This document shows, piece after piece, positions 48,049 through 56,975 of a stretch of DNA of 64,000 bases. Below the pieces are notes generated by a model. The model was given only the letters and a program-made list of their open reading frames with translations. It had not been told where the DNA came from and did not search any database. A program made the position numbers and the translations under genes. Where the stretch lies: positions 1,240,001-1,304,000 of the forward strand of contig NZ_AP022671.1 in the NCBI RefSeq assembly GCF_011405515.1, given 5' to 3'. Within the stretch, counting starts at the first letter, position 1, and every line of letters starts with the position of its first letter. Origin of the DNA: Nitrospira sp. KM1. GTDB taxonomy: Bacteria > Nitrospirota > Nitrospiria > Nitrospirales > Nitrospiraceae.

Positions 48049-49260
48049 CTATACGGTTCCAGCCAATTGGAAGACCGGGAGATACATGGCGATCACGATT
48101 GCACCCACCATGATCCCCATGATCAGCAACAAGACCGGCTCAATCCAAGTGGTCAATTGGACCAGGCGAAGGTCGAGGTCTCCTTCGTAAAACTCAGCCA
48201 CCTCCTGCAACATCGCTTCGAGCGATCCGGTTTCTTCACCCACCGACAGCATTTCCATCGCCAATTTGGGGAACACATCGGGACGACTCAATGCCGCAGC
48301 CAATGTGGCGCCTTCCCGAATCTCTTCCACAGCGTCGGTCATGGTGGTGGCAATATATCGATTTGAAATGGCGCTCCTTGTAATGTGTAGCGCCTCGACC
48401 AGGGGAGTGCCTCCAGCGAGGACGGTTCCCAACGTCCTGGCCATCTGAATAGTGTGCTGCTTGATCGACAGCGTTCCGATCACCGGGGTGCGGAGGAGCA
48501 ATCGGTCTATGGCCAAACGCCCGACCGCCGTGCCGTAGTAACCGCGACACAGCAATAGCAGGCCGCCGGCGCCGACCGACACCGGGATGACGTACGTTTT
48601 TGCGGTCACGATCATATCGATGAGAATCTGCGTGGCCAGCGGCAGACTCTTTGCCGACTCCCCATACACGGACACGAATGTCGGCATGACAAAGCTCAGC
48701 AGAAATCCCATCACCCCGACGCCGACAAGAACGAGAAATGCCGGATACGCCATGGCTTTTCCCAACTTCTGGCGCAGCGCGATGACCAGTTTCAAATAGA
48801 TGACAAAGCGGTTCAGCACCTCCGCGAGGTTTCCCGACTGCTCGCCGGCTTTGATCGTGGCAATATAGAGTTCTGAAAAGTACATGGGGTGTTTGGCCAG
48901 CGCTTCCGAAGCGGAGGCGCCGCCACGGATATCCTGCCGGACGAGTCGAATCACATTCTGAAATCCCGCGTGTTGGGCGCGCTCAATGAGTAAATCCCAC
49001 ACTCGCAGCACGGGAAGCCCGGCTTTGATCAGCGCGAGCAGTTCCTGATTGAATACGAGAAAATGTGTCAGCGAAAACCCTCGCAGTGATGGGATACGAA
49101 ACAACGGACGACTCGCAGTTTGTCCGCGGCGCTGCAGCTGGAAGATCAGAAATCCCTGTCCCTCCAGCTTCGAGCGAACGAGCTGTTCATCGTCAGCTTC
49201 GAGCTGGCCGTTGACGGTGGATCCGTCCGGTCGGGCGACTCTGTAGGCGAATACAGCCAT
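48049..49260 (-). CDS. Type II secretion / pilus inner-membrane platform protein (GspF/PilC)
   Basis: The 403-residue protein has two GspF domains, each about 120 residues with membrane helices (about 173-195, 210-240 and 375-395). Family motifs include VFNQELLALIKAGLPVLRVWDLL and PVIGTLSIKQHTIQMARTLGTVLAGGTPL. The N-terminus MAVFAYRVARPDGSTVNGQLEADDE is typical. It lies 24 bp before gspE. Confidence 0.94.
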   Translation of the reverse strand: MAVFAYRVARPDGSTVNGQLEADDEQLVRSKLEGQGFLIFQLQRRGQTASRPLFRIPSLRGFSLTHFLVFNQELLALIKAGLPVLRVWDLLIERAQHAGFQNVIRLVRQDIRGGASASEALAKHPMYFSELYIATIKAGEQSGNLAEVLNRFVIYLKLVIALRQKLGKAMAYPAFLVLVGVGVMGFLLSFVMPTFVSVYGESAKSLPLATQILIDMIVTAKTYVIPVSVGAGGLLLLCRGYYGTAVGRLAIDRLLLRTPVIGTLSIKQHTIQMARTLGTVLAGGTPLVEALHITRSAISNRYIATTMTDAVEEIREGATLAAALSRPDVFPKLAMEMLSVGEETGSLEAMLQEVAEFYEGDLDLRLVQLTTWIEPVLLLIMGIMVGAIVIAMYLPVFQLAGTV

Positions 49261-49292
49261 GGTTGAGATGGCAGCAGGGGGAACGTTGCTGT

Positions 49293-50153
49293 TTACCGAC
49301 TGCTGCCGGAACTCTGCACGACGGTTTCGTTCGATGGGAATTTGCTTGGAAGCCAGATAGCCTGCCCGACGACAATGAGATCATCATTGAGACCGTTCAA
49401 TGACTTCAGTTGCTCCAGATCCACATGATGCCGGTGGGCGATGTTCCACAGGGTGTCCCCCGACTTCACCGAAACGCTGCGCATCGCGGGGAATTCAGAG
49501 CGGTCATCGGATATCGCCATGGAGTCGGTTGAGACTCCCACGTGGGCTGCGGGAGTGACGAGCATACGGACCGGAATCTCCGAACCGTACGGCCAATCGG
49601 CCGGAAGTGCACTCATCGCCGACGCCTTGGGGGCCTTCTTCGCCGCCGAATCCGCCGCAGCCGGCGAGGTCTCTTGCTCACCGTCCTGACTGCCGCCTGT
49701 TCTTGCCGGACGCCTCTGCATTTTCCTCATCTGACTCTGCAACAAGGCGCTGTTTCTGGAAACCCGTTCCCGCTCGGTTCTGGCCGCCGCGAGTTCCTCA
49801 CGCTGAAGATTGATCACCTGTCTGGCTTCAGCCACACGGCGTTCGGCCTCCCGAACACGCCCTTCCAATTGAGCCCTTGCCACCTGCGCGTCGGCCAATT
49901 CCTGCCGCCGCGCCTCCAGCTCGGTGCGTAATTCGTTCAAATTCCTTTGCGTGTCACGAACCTGTGTTTTCAACGTATCGATGGTCAACTGAAGGTCCAT
50001 GATCTCCGGTTCCGCCAACGGTTCCAATTCGCCGCATCCGACCGAGAACAACAGGGCCGCATACAACGAAGCGATCAGCACGGCACGAAAGGCCACCTGG
50101 GCAAGACGACCGCCTTGACCAGCCGGTTGAACATACATGAGATGAGTATTCAT
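49293..50153 (-). CDS. LysM lipoprotein with coiled coil, in secretion operon
   Basis: The start is placed at the ATG at 50153 (MNTHLMYVQPAG); upstream in-frame sequence lies inside the pseudopilin gene. The 286-residue product has a lipoprotein signal ending FSVGCGELEP, so it should be outer-membrane anchored. A coiled coil spans about 60-160 (TLKTQVRDTQRNLNELRTEL, AEARQVINLQREEL), and a C-terminal LysM domain (VKSGDTLWNIAHRHHVDLEQ) should bind peptidoglycan. A role in holding the secretin complex to the cell wall, like FimV or TsaP, is plausible. Confidence 0.8.
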   Translation of the reverse strand: MNTHLMYVQPAGQGGRLAQVAFRAVLIASLYAALLFSVGCGELEPLAEPEIMDLQLTIDTLKTQVRDTQRNLNELRTELEARRQELADAQVARAQLEGRVREAERRVAEARQVINLQREELAAARTERERVSRNSALLQSQMRKMQRRPARTGGSQDGEQETSPAAADSAAKKAPKASAMSALPADWPYGSEIPVRMLVTPAAHVGVSTDSMAISDDRSEFPAMRSVSVKSGDTLWNIAHRHHVDLEQLKSLNGLNDDLIVVGQAIWLPSKFPSNETVVQSSGSSR

Positions 50154-50161
50154 GTGACGAC

Positions 50162-50563
50162 TTACCAACGGTTGTATGGAGTGCCGTTCGTGCCGATGTA
50201 GTCGGCGCCTGAAAACACGTCGATAATTCCTTCTTCCGACGCGCTGGTCATTTCCTGCCATGTCCCTTCAGAATTCGTAAACGGATCCTTGGGAACCGCC
50301 CGGAGGTATCCCGCCGAGACCAGCATCTGCAAGGTCAAAGGGTACTTTCCTTGGTCCGCTCGATGTTGATCGAGGACATCGCGCAGCGTGAACAAATCCT
50401 GGCGCAGAGCCGCCTCCTTGGCCTTGATGACAGACGCCTGATAGGTCGGCACCGCCATTGTGGCAAGAATGCCCACGATGGAAATGACGATCATGAGCTC
50501 GAGTAACGTAAATCCGTTGGGTCGCGTCTTGTTCGAACTACCAATCCCGATATTTCGTGCCAT
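50162..50563 (-). CDS. Major-type pseudopilin, GspG-like
   Basis: The start at 50563 (MARNIGIGSSNKTRPNG) gives 133 residues; a codon at 50581 is also in frame. Prepilin cleavage would fall before FTLLELMIVISIVG, with the essential Glu at mature position 5. The body has VIKAKEAALRQDLFTLRDVLDQHRADQGKYPLTLQML, the GspG pattern, and ends YIGTNGTPYNRW. It overlaps the upstream pseudopilin by 26 nt. Confidence 0.9.
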   Translation of the reverse strand: MARNIGIGSSNKTRPNGFTLLELMIVISIVGILATMAVPTYQASVIKAKEAALRQDLFTLRDVLDQHRADQGKYPLTLQMLVSAGYLRAVPKDPFTNSEGTWQEMTSASEEGIIDVFSGADYIGTNGTPYNRW

Positions 50564-51044
50564 CGAGCGCCACGTCCTCACTTTTGGTCATCAAATCGTA
50601 GACATCATCTCCACACCAGCTTGTTGCAGTGGGGCTGTCCCGGTAACAACGGAATTGCCAATCCGCCTTCTTGGTAATTGGATCGATCGGCAGCGCTCTC
50701 AGATAACGGCGCGTGGTCGTCCCGCGAATCGTCGCTTCCTCGCTGGTCAGTTTCACTCCCATGAGCATGTCCAAAGACTTCGGATACCCGTAGATGCTTG
50801 TCGCGTCCTTGCATGCCAATCTGTTCTTGATGCAGAGGGGACCGATCAGTTGATCGCCATCCCGATTCCACTCCACTTTGAACGTGTCGATGGCCGCCCG
50901 GATGTTTCGCAAGTGCTGTCGCAGCTCTACTTCCTGCGCGCGTTTGGCCGACACTCGCCCTAAAGGAAGCGCCACAGACGCGAGGACCATGACGATCGTG
51001 AGCGTGACCATCAATTCAAGAAACGTCACGCCCGACTGTCTCAC
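50538..51044 (-). CDS. Second pseudopilin, GspG/GspH-like
   Basis: The 168-residue protein begins MRQSGVTFLELMVTLTIVM: a very short leader (MRQSG), then a type-IV-pilin helix with Glu at +5. The body repeats the GspG-like layout (LRNIRAAIDTFKVEWNRDGD, YPKSLDMLMGV) and has four Cys near the middle and end. Its start overlaps the secretin stop by 4 nt. Confidence 0.88.
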   Translation of the reverse strand: MRQSGVTFLELMVTLTIVMVLASVALPLGRVSAKRAQEVELRQHLRNIRAAIDTFKVEWNRDGDQLIGPLCIKNRLACKDATSIYGYPKSLDMLMGVKLTSEEATIRGTTTRRYLRALPIDPITKKADWQFRCYRDSPTATSWCGDDVYDLMTKSEDVALDGTKYRDW

Positions 51045-53389
51045 CGCACCCTCACGATGCCTTTTCCCTCCATGTCCGGATCGGCGGAGTTCCCGTCATT
51101 CGTGTCCTGAAGTCCCACACTGACCGGTGATACACCCGGGGACCGGGCGATGAACGTGGCAGTCACGATTCGCCCTCCCCCGGTTGCCCTCGGAGCAGAC
51201 GATTCCACCTTGAAGCTGATGCGACCGCTTTCGTCATCTTGTTGCCGTGCTTCGTCGCTCGGAACAATCTCACCATGGACCAAAGACTTCAGCGCCATGA
51301 CCTTCGGATCGTACTGAAGGCGGAACAGACCTTCCGGCGACGAGCGCAGCCGTTCATCGTGAAGGGCAAGTTTAAACTCACGCCCGACGGCTACAACGGT
51401 TTGATCCGGCTTGATTGACACATAGGGGCCTGCCGAGGTCATCCGTGTGAGAGACGCCAGAGGAGGTTTTGCCGCGCGGCTGGCTTTCGATATCTTGCCG
51501 GCCTGGGATATGTCGCTGAGCGCCTTTACTCCGCTTCCGCTTTTTCCCTGAGGGGTAAACAACGGCCCGGTGGCATAGGTCGATTCCGTTCCCGACCAGA
51601 ACGCCTGCTTGCTCATCCCCGGCGGCGTCATGGTTTGGACGATATGGGGAGTCAAGGTGAGAATGACTTCCGTAGTGACCCGCTGCGTCTTGAATGAGCT
51701 CAAGAGATTGCCAATCACCGGCAAACTGCCGATCCAAGGGATCGTCACCTTGGTACGGCGATCTTCTTCCTGGAGGAGGCCTCCCAGCACGATGGTTTCT
51801 CCGTCCTTCACGTTCAGCATGGTTTCGGCGGATCGATTGCCGAACTTGAACTGCGTGATAGGAGGATTGGCCTGCAGCAATACTTGCTCGCCGAGACGCA
51901 CGACCTCGATCTTCATCTTGAGTGACATTTCATTGTTGAGATGAATCAGCGGTTCGACGGTCAGCTTGACTCCTGTGTCCCGGAATTCGATCGAAGTGAC
52001 CGTGGAGGTCGTTGGAACCGCACCGGTGGCCGCCTGCCCGGGAAGTACATTGGTCGTCGATAAGAGAATCGGCTGTTTGTCACCGATATTGATCTCGGCC
52101 TTCTTATTGTTCACGACGCGAACTTTTGGCGCTGCCAGCGTCTTGGCATCGGTCACCTGCTTGAAGAAATCGAGCTGCACATTCGTGGGCAGCTTAAGCA
52201 AGTAGTTGCCCTTGCCAAGACTCGTCAACTGTTGCAGTGTGAACTGCTGCGCCAGATCTCCCGCGATCGCTCCGGTAAAGCCTGGAGGGACGATGGCTCC
52301 GGCGACCTGCTTGGGATAGGTCAGGCCATAGGTTTGATCCACCGTTCGATCGACTTCGAGAACCTCGACGTCGAACAGCACTTCCGAGTCCAGCCGATCG
52401 TTGGCCAGGATGATCTTCTCGGCCATCTCGACCTTTTCAGGCTGGTCCCGTATGACGATCGTATTCAACTGCTCATTGGCATGTACGCGCTTGGAGTCCA
52501 GCATGCCCTTGAGAAGAACCGCCATGTCTTTTGCTTTCGCGTTGGACAGATAGAACGTTCGAACCATCAAATCCTGATACTGCTCCTGCTTCTGCTTCGT
52601 GTTCGGGCTGATGATCAGCAACCCGGGGGCAACGGTTCGCGCGAACAGACTGTTGCTGTTCAGGATCAGATTCAGCGCATCCTCAAACGGTGTGTCCTCT
52701 ATGGTGATCGTGACGGGATCGTTACGAACATCCTTGTCGAAGATGAGATTCGTCCCGCCGGCTTTACCTATCCCCTCCAACACATCCTTGAGCCCGGCAT
52801 TTCTGAAACGTAGTGTGACGGGCTGCTTCCGTCTGTCTTCGCGATCCGATGCCTGTTGCTCGGCCGTCAGCTGCGAAATGCCTTCCAGCGCCTCGGAATA
52901 GGATGGATCGAGTTCGGCAGCTTTGGAGAACGCTTCCATCGCTTCGTCCGTTCTCCCCAACTGAACAAGCCGTTCGGCTTCGCGGTACTGCAGACGCGAT
53001 TCCTTGAGTCGCATGGCCTCTGCAAATCCGGACTGATGTTCAGGATTCGTCGGCTCCATCGACAGGGCTTTCTTGAACTGCTCCGCGGCAGGCTCGATCT
53101 GACGTTCCTTCAACAAGGCACGGCCACGATCCTCGTACTGGGCAGCCGCCCGCTCCCGTGCCATGGCATATTTGTCCTGAAGCGAAGGATTGAAGGGGTC
53201 ATCCTTGAGCGCCTGGCGATAGGCCAATACGGCTTCTTCCCATTTACCGGCGGCCAGATGCTGATCGCCCATTTTGATGTCGTTGGAGGTGAAGTACGCG
53301 CATCCGCCTGATAGCGCCACAAATAAAACGATCAAAGGTCGAATGTGTGCGCGTGACCGCCGGTGCAGTTGGCAAGAATGATTACTCAT
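51041..53389 (-). CDS. Secretin with TPR repeats and C-terminal cohesin-like domain (GspD-like)
   Basis: The 782-residue protein has a lipoprotein signal ending LSGGC and TPR repeats at about 40-180. STN/N1-type domains follow (VTLRFRNAGLKDVLEGIGKA, then TFYLSNAKAKDMAVLLKGML), then the secretin channel at about 350-600 with KTQRVTTEVILTLTPHIV. About 180 residues follow the channel, ending in a beta-sandwich that resembles a cohesin domain (FRLQYDPKVMALKSLVHGEI). The TPR and cohesin-like parts are absent from standard GspD or PilQ. It is the first gene of the operon. The preceding gap contains two hairpins. Confidence 0.9.
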   Translation of the reverse strand: MSNHSCQLHRRSRAHIRPLIVLFVALSGGCAYFTSNDIKMGDQHLAAGKWEEAVLAYRQALKDDPFNPSLQDKYAMARERAAAQYEDRGRALLKERQIEPAAEQFKKALSMEPTNPEHQSGFAEAMRLKESRLQYREAERLVQLGRTDEAMEAFSKAAELDPSYSEALEGISQLTAEQQASDREDRRKQPVTLRFRNAGLKDVLEGIGKAGGTNLIFDKDVRNDPVTITIEDTPFEDALNLILNSNSLFARTVAPGLLIISPNTKQKQEQYQDLMVRTFYLSNAKAKDMAVLLKGMLDSKRVHANEQLNTIVIRDQPEKVEMAEKIILANDRLDSEVLFDVEVLEVDRTVDQTYGLTYPKQVAGAIVPPGFTGAIAGDLAQQFTLQQLTSLGKGNYLLKLPTNVQLDFFKQVTDAKTLAAPKVRVVNNKKAEINIGDKQPILLSTTNVLPGQAATGAVPTTSTVTSIEFRDTGVKLTVEPLIHLNNEMSLKMKIEVVRLGEQVLLQANPPITQFKFGNRSAETMLNVKDGETIVLGGLLQEEDRRTKVTIPWIGSLPVIGNLLSSFKTQRVTTEVILTLTPHIVQTMTPPGMSKQAFWSGTESTYATGPLFTPQGKSGSGVKALSDISQAGKISKASRAAKPPLASLTRMTSAGPYVSIKPDQTVVAVGREFKLALHDERLRSSPEGLFRLQYDPKVMALKSLVHGEIVPSDEARQQDDESGRISFKVESSAPRATGGGRIVTATFIARSPGVSPVSVGLQDTNDGNSADPDMEGKGIVRVR

Positions 53390-53445
53390 AGCGTGTAACG
53401 GGAAGGCAAATATTCATATCGGCCCCAAACGGCGAATAACATTAT

Positions 53446-53469
53446 GATGCAGGCGTATTGTCCTGCATC
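53446..53469. repeat. 8-bp hairpin upstream of the secretin operon
   Basis: GATGCAGG at 53446-53453 pairs with CCTGCATC at 53462-53469 around 8 nt. It lies about 60-80 bp before the secretin start, so it may be an operator or part of the mRNA leader. Confidence 0.4.
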
Positions 53470-53512
53470 TCTTATGATTCGAGAAAGAAATTCGGATTTT
53501 TTACATGAGAGG

Positions 53513-53541
53513 GACGTTCAGAATGAACGGCGCTGAACGTC
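53513..53541. repeat. 9-bp perfect hairpin downstream of the UDP-sugar dehydrogenase gene
   Basis: GACGTTCAG at 53513-53521 pairs with CTGAACGTC at 53533-53541 around 11 nt. It lies about 50 nt after the dehydrogenase stop. No T-run follows, so it could be a weak terminator or an operator of the secretin operon. Confidence 0.45.
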
Positions 53542-53591
53542 GACGGGGAATCGAGCGGACCAAAGAGAACGACATCGTTCGCGCGAGAGGA

Positions 53592-54905
53592 TCAGAGTCT
53601 CCAATATTTCAATGTTGAGGGGAGCGTAGATCGATCAAGCATGCATTTCACATCAATCACAACTCCGTCTTTGCAGCTCCGCAGAGATTCGAGCAACATC
53701 TCCGGCTTCATGTCGGAAAACACACGGTGTGCAACGGCGATCACGATGCCGTCCACGCCCCTTAAGTCTTCCCACTTGCTGAGATGCACTCCATACTCCT
53801 CGACGGCTTCTTCCGGTTCGGCTATCGGATCATGGACGAGAACCTGCACTCCATATTCTTTCAATTCGTGGATAATGTCTGGAACCTTGCTGTTCCGCAG
53901 GTCAGGAACATTTTCTTTGAATGTGAGCCCGAGGACCGCCACCTTGAGGTCATTGACTGGACGATCGAGCTCACTCAAGCGTTTCATCGTTTGCTCGGCC
54001 ACGAATTTCCCCATCCCATTGTTGATCCGCCGCCCAGCCAGAATAACCTGGGGGTGATACCCGACGGACTCGGCCTTACTGGTCAGATAATAGGGATCGA
54101 CGCCGATGCAGTGTCCTCCGACCAGCCCGGGAGAAAACTTGAGGAAATTCCATTTAGTCCCGGCCGCATCGAGAACAGATTTCGTGTCGATGCCGAGGCG
54201 GTGAAAGATCAACGCCAATTCATTCATTAACGCGATGTTCAAGTCCCTCTGAGTGTTCTCAATCACCTTTGCCGCTTCCGCCACCCTGATGCTGGATGCG
54301 CGGTGAATACCCGCCTTCACCACCAACGCATAGGTGTCGGCGACTATTCCCAGGGATTCTTCATCCTGCGCGGATACGACCTTGATGATCTTTTCAAGAG
54401 TATGTTCTTTATCGCCCGGATTGATGCGCTCCGGGGAGTACCCGAGTTTAAAGTCAACGCCGCACTTGAGGCCTGATGCCTGCTCCAATATCGGCTGGCA
54501 CACCTCCTCCGTCGCCCCCGGATATACGGTGGATTCGTAAACCACAATGGATCCGGGCGACAGATTGGCACCGATCAATTCGGAAGATTTTCGCAGGGCG
54601 GTCAAATCCGGTTGGAGCGCCTCATTAATAGGAGTCGGAACTGCCACAATGATGAAGTCGGCTGCCTTTAGGTCCGAGGCCTGGTGTGTGTATTGAACTT
54701 TCGAGCTCTTAAGATCGTCGGACGAGACCTCGCCGGTCCGGTCCACTCCCCGTTGAAGTTCTTCGATCTTTATTTTATTGATGTCGAATCCAATCACTGC
54801 CTGACGTTTACCGAATGCAACTGCGATTGGAAGACCGACATAACCGAGACCAACCACGGCGATCTTTCGCTCCGCACTTTTTTGACGAGTTCTCTGGACT
54901 GACAT
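53592..54905 (-). CDS. Nucleotide-sugar 6-dehydrogenase (UDP-GlcNAc/GalNAc type, TviB/WbpO-like)
   Basis: The start at 54905 follows a GGGGGG ribosome site; a codon at 54929 is also in frame. The 437-residue enzyme has the NAD-binding AVVGLGYVGLPIAVAFG, the central lysine/asparagine helix and the catalytic Cys in VGGHCIGVDPYYLT. Motifs such as VYESTVYPGATEEVC and YSPERINPGDKEHTLE are those of dehydrogenases acting on UDP-N-acetyl-hexosamines rather than UDP-glucose. It supplies uronic-acid sugars for surface polysaccharide and is the first gene of the polysaccharide region. Confidence 0.92.
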   Translation of the reverse strand: MSVQRTRQKSAERKIAVVGLGYVGLPIAVAFGKRQAVIGFDINKIKIEELQRGVDRTGEVSSDDLKSSKVQYTHQASDLKAADFIIVAVPTPINEALQPDLTALRKSSELIGANLSPGSIVVYESTVYPGATEEVCQPILEQASGLKCGVDFKLGYSPERINPGDKEHTLEKIIKVVSAQDEESLGIVADTYALVVKAGIHRASSIRVAEAAKVIENTQRDLNIALMNELALIFHRLGIDTKSVLDAAGTKWNFLKFSPGLVGGHCIGVDPYYLTSKAESVGYHPQVILAGRRINNGMGKFVAEQTMKRLSELDRPVNDLKVAVLGLTFKENVPDLRNSKVPDIIHELKEYGVQVLVHDPIAEPEEAVEEYGVHLSKWEDLRGVDGIVIAVAHRVFSDMKPEMLLESLRSCKDGVVIDVKCMLDRSTLPSTLKYWRL

Positions 54906-55379
54906 ATTCCCCCCTGGAGGATTTTTCACAGAATGGCAGAATGGATAATTTCAGTCAACGAAGTCACGGGAAACCGACGATCACTTGCTTGTGATGCTGT
55001 GCGATCATGTTTTCAAAACTCTGGACCTGATAAGTGGGAGATCCAATTTCTCTCCGGACACGAAAGTCAGTGGCAGAATCCGCTCTGATTGTAAGACTGT
55101 GATCTCATCTTGTGCGAATATCCAAAACCACCAGCTGCACACTCACGATTTAGAGGCTGAGCCGAGTCCCGCCCACTCATTATTGGCAGACCCTAGCGCC
55201 CATTGCCAAATGTACTCACCTGATAACGATGGCTGTCAAACCGCATCACGTCCATAATCTTCAACGGTGTCTGCAGGAGCGTGCACTCTTGTCGAAAATG
55301 TCAATTTGAAGGGAAATTGTCTGCATCCTTCAAAGCACAGTGGTCTGTCAGTATTAGTGATAACAATCAACTGGTTGGC

Positions 55380-55394
55380 TGGAACTTCATATGC
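55380..55394 (+). promoter_or_regulatory. Weak sigma-54-like promoter candidate upstream of the BACON protein
   Basis: TGGAACT-N4-ATGC keeps the GG and GC of a -24/-12 promoter at the right spacing but differs at several other positions. It would give a leader of about 175 nt. Confidence 0.3.
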
Positions 55395-55436
55395 CTATTG
55401 AATTTTGCATTCACCATAACTTTAAGGGCACCGCTC

Positions 55437-55475
55437 TTGCTAGTGCACCCCCTGGTCGCCAATGAAATTTGACCC
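55437..55475 (-). mobile_element. Possible solo end of an IS21-type element
   Basis: On the minus strand GGGTCAAATTTCATTGGCGA then CCAGGGGGTGCAC resembles the repeated motifs at ends of IS21-family elements. No transposase is attached. Identification is from memory of the motif only. Confidence 0.25.
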
Positions 55476-55580
55476 TATCCGTAGCCTCAGCGCCACGGAA
55501 GGGAGCGTTACCATCGGCAGGCCTGTTCTCAATAGACTTCGCGCGGTAGCGGGTTTTTTGTAATTTGGAGGACCTAGACC

Positions 55581-56939
55581 ATGCGTAAGGAAGGCGGGGC
55601 TGCGGGGGTAAGAGTGTGGTCGCACGTCAGATTCGATTTTAAGCAGTTGTTATGCATACTGTATGTGACAGCTCTAGTGACGACTCAATCAGCACCAGAG
55701 ATTGCATTCGGGCAAATCTCTTCGATGAAAACAAACAAACCGACCTCCACCACGATGACGGCTTCGCCCACGAGTTTCAACTTTACGGCGCCGGCCGGCA
55801 GTACGGCCTCCATGACGCAGACCCTGGCGATCAGCAGTCCGGCCGGCGGCGCGTTGAACTGGACCGTCTACGACGATTCCAACTGGGTCATCAAAAACGT
55901 GGGCGAGGGCACAGGTAATGGCACGGTCGCGGTGACCGTCCTCCCCGCCGGTATGAAACCGGGCACGCATACCTCCATGATCACCCTCACCGCTTCCGGA
56001 GCGAGTAACTCGCCCCTGCGAATCCCGGTGACCTTGACCCTCACCGCTGCCGCCGCCCCGCAAGCCGCCTCCGCTCTGACGGTGTCGCCGACGAGCTTCA
56101 GCTTTACGGCCCCGGCCGGCAGTACGGCCTCCATGACGCAGACCCTGGCGATCAGCAGTCCGGCCGGTGGGGCGCTGAACTGGACCGTCGTGGACGATTC
56201 CAACTGGGTCATCAAAAACGTGGGCGGCGGGACAGGCAATGGCACGGTTGCCGTGACCGTTCAGCCAGCCGGTATGAAAGCGGGCACGCATACCTCCATG
56301 ATCACCCTCACCGCGGCCGGAGCGAGTAACTCGCCCCTGCAGGTCCCGGTGACCTTGACCCTCACCGCCGCCGCGCAAAATAACACGGCCAGTCAGCCTA
56401 CCATCAGCCTGACTCCGGCCAGCCTGGCCTTCAGCACCACGACCTCGGGAAGCAATCCCTCGGCCCAAAACATTGCGATCCACAACAGCGGCACGGGCAC
56501 ACTCACGTGGAGCGTCGCCGATAATGCCAATTGGCTCACGGCCACGCAGGCCGGCACTACCGTCACCGCGAGCGTGAACAAGAGCGGGCTGGCCGCCGGC
56601 ACCTACAACGCGGCGATCACCATCACCGCCTCCGGCGCCACCAACACCCCGCAGACCATCCCCGTCAGCCTGGTCGTGACTTCCAACCAGACAGTAAATC
56701 AGACAGCGATCTTGCAGTGGAATGCGAATAAGGAACAGAATCTTTCCGGCTATCGCGTCTATCGCGCGACATCATCCGGAGGCTATGGCGCGCCTGTCGC
56801 CACGCTGCAAGGTAATGTCACGAGCTTTACATCCTCGGGGCTACAGCTCGGCACCACCTATTTCTTTGTCATCACGGCTTATGATAGTCAGGGGAACGAA
56901 AGCGGTTGGTCGAATGAAGTAAGTAAGAGTATTTTTTAG
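55581..56939 (+). CDS. Secreted surface protein with three BACON-like repeats and one FN3 domain
   Basis: The 452-residue protein has a good ribosome site (GGAGGACC) and an N-terminal export segment (about 20-45). Three immunoglobulin-like repeats of about 100 residues follow, each with SPTSFxFTAPAGS or TPASLAFSTT and a W-x-V core, as in BACON domains. The C-terminal FN3 domain begins about 365 (ILQWNANKEQNLSGYRVYRA). Repeats one and two are almost identical in DNA and protein; the third is diverged. BACON/FN3 proteins are usually carbohydrate-binding or cell-surface. It heads a short plus-strand operon with the following gene. Confidence 0.85.
   Translation: MRKEGGAAGVRVWSHVRFDFKQLLCILYVTALVTTQSAPEIAFGQISSMKTNKPTSTTMTASPTSFNFTAPAGSTASMTQTLAISSPAGGALNWTVYDDSNWVIKNVGEGTGNGTVAVTVLPAGMKPGTHTSMITLTASGASNSPLRIPVTLTLTAAAAPQAASALTVSPTSFSFTAPAGSTASMTQTLAISSPAGGALNWTVVDDSNWVIKNVGGGTGNGTVAVTVQPAGMKAGTHTSMITLTAAGASNSPLQVPVTLTLTAAAQNNTASQPTISLTPASLAFSTTTSGSNPSAQNIAIHNSGTGTLTWSVADNANWLTATQAGTTVTASVNKSGLAAGTYNAAITITASGATNTPQTIPVSLVVTSNQTVNQTAILQWNANKEQNLSGYRVYRATSSGGYGAPVATLQGNVTSFTSSGLQLGTTYFFVITAYDSQGNESGWSNEVSKSIF
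55757..56398 (+). repeat. Tandem 321-bp duplication inside the BACON-repeat gene
   Basis: Two adjacent units of 321 bp (107 codons), roughly 55757-56077 and 56078-56398, share long identical stretches, for example the bases around 55797 and 56118. The identity at silent sites shows a recent duplication or gene conversion. The copy number may vary between strains. Confidence 0.8.
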
Positions 56940-56975
56940 CTGCACTAAACACACAGATTAGGGAGTTTGTAGGTT

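Larger units (their letters stand above)
54906..55580. other. Long intergenic region between divergent surface-polysaccharide genes
   Basis: About 675 bp without a convincing gene, visibly AT-richer than the flanking genes. It must hold promoters for the dehydrogenase (leftward) and the BACON protein (rightward). Two items stand out: a sigma-54-like element at 55380-55394 and a stretch at 55437-55475 resembling the end of an IS21-type element. The last 100 bp before the BACON gene (55470-55565) can fold locally and contain a GGGTTTTTTG run, suggesting a structured leader, but I recognise no known riboswitch. Confidence 0.5.

Noticed and set aside
55437-55565. Cyclic-di-GMP (GEMM) riboswitch before the BACON gene
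   Set aside because: The conserved GEMM strings could not be found by eye, only a GC-rich structured leader.
55757-56398. CRISPR array
   Set aside because: Repeats are coding, 321 bp long and adjacent without spacers; no cas genes are present.
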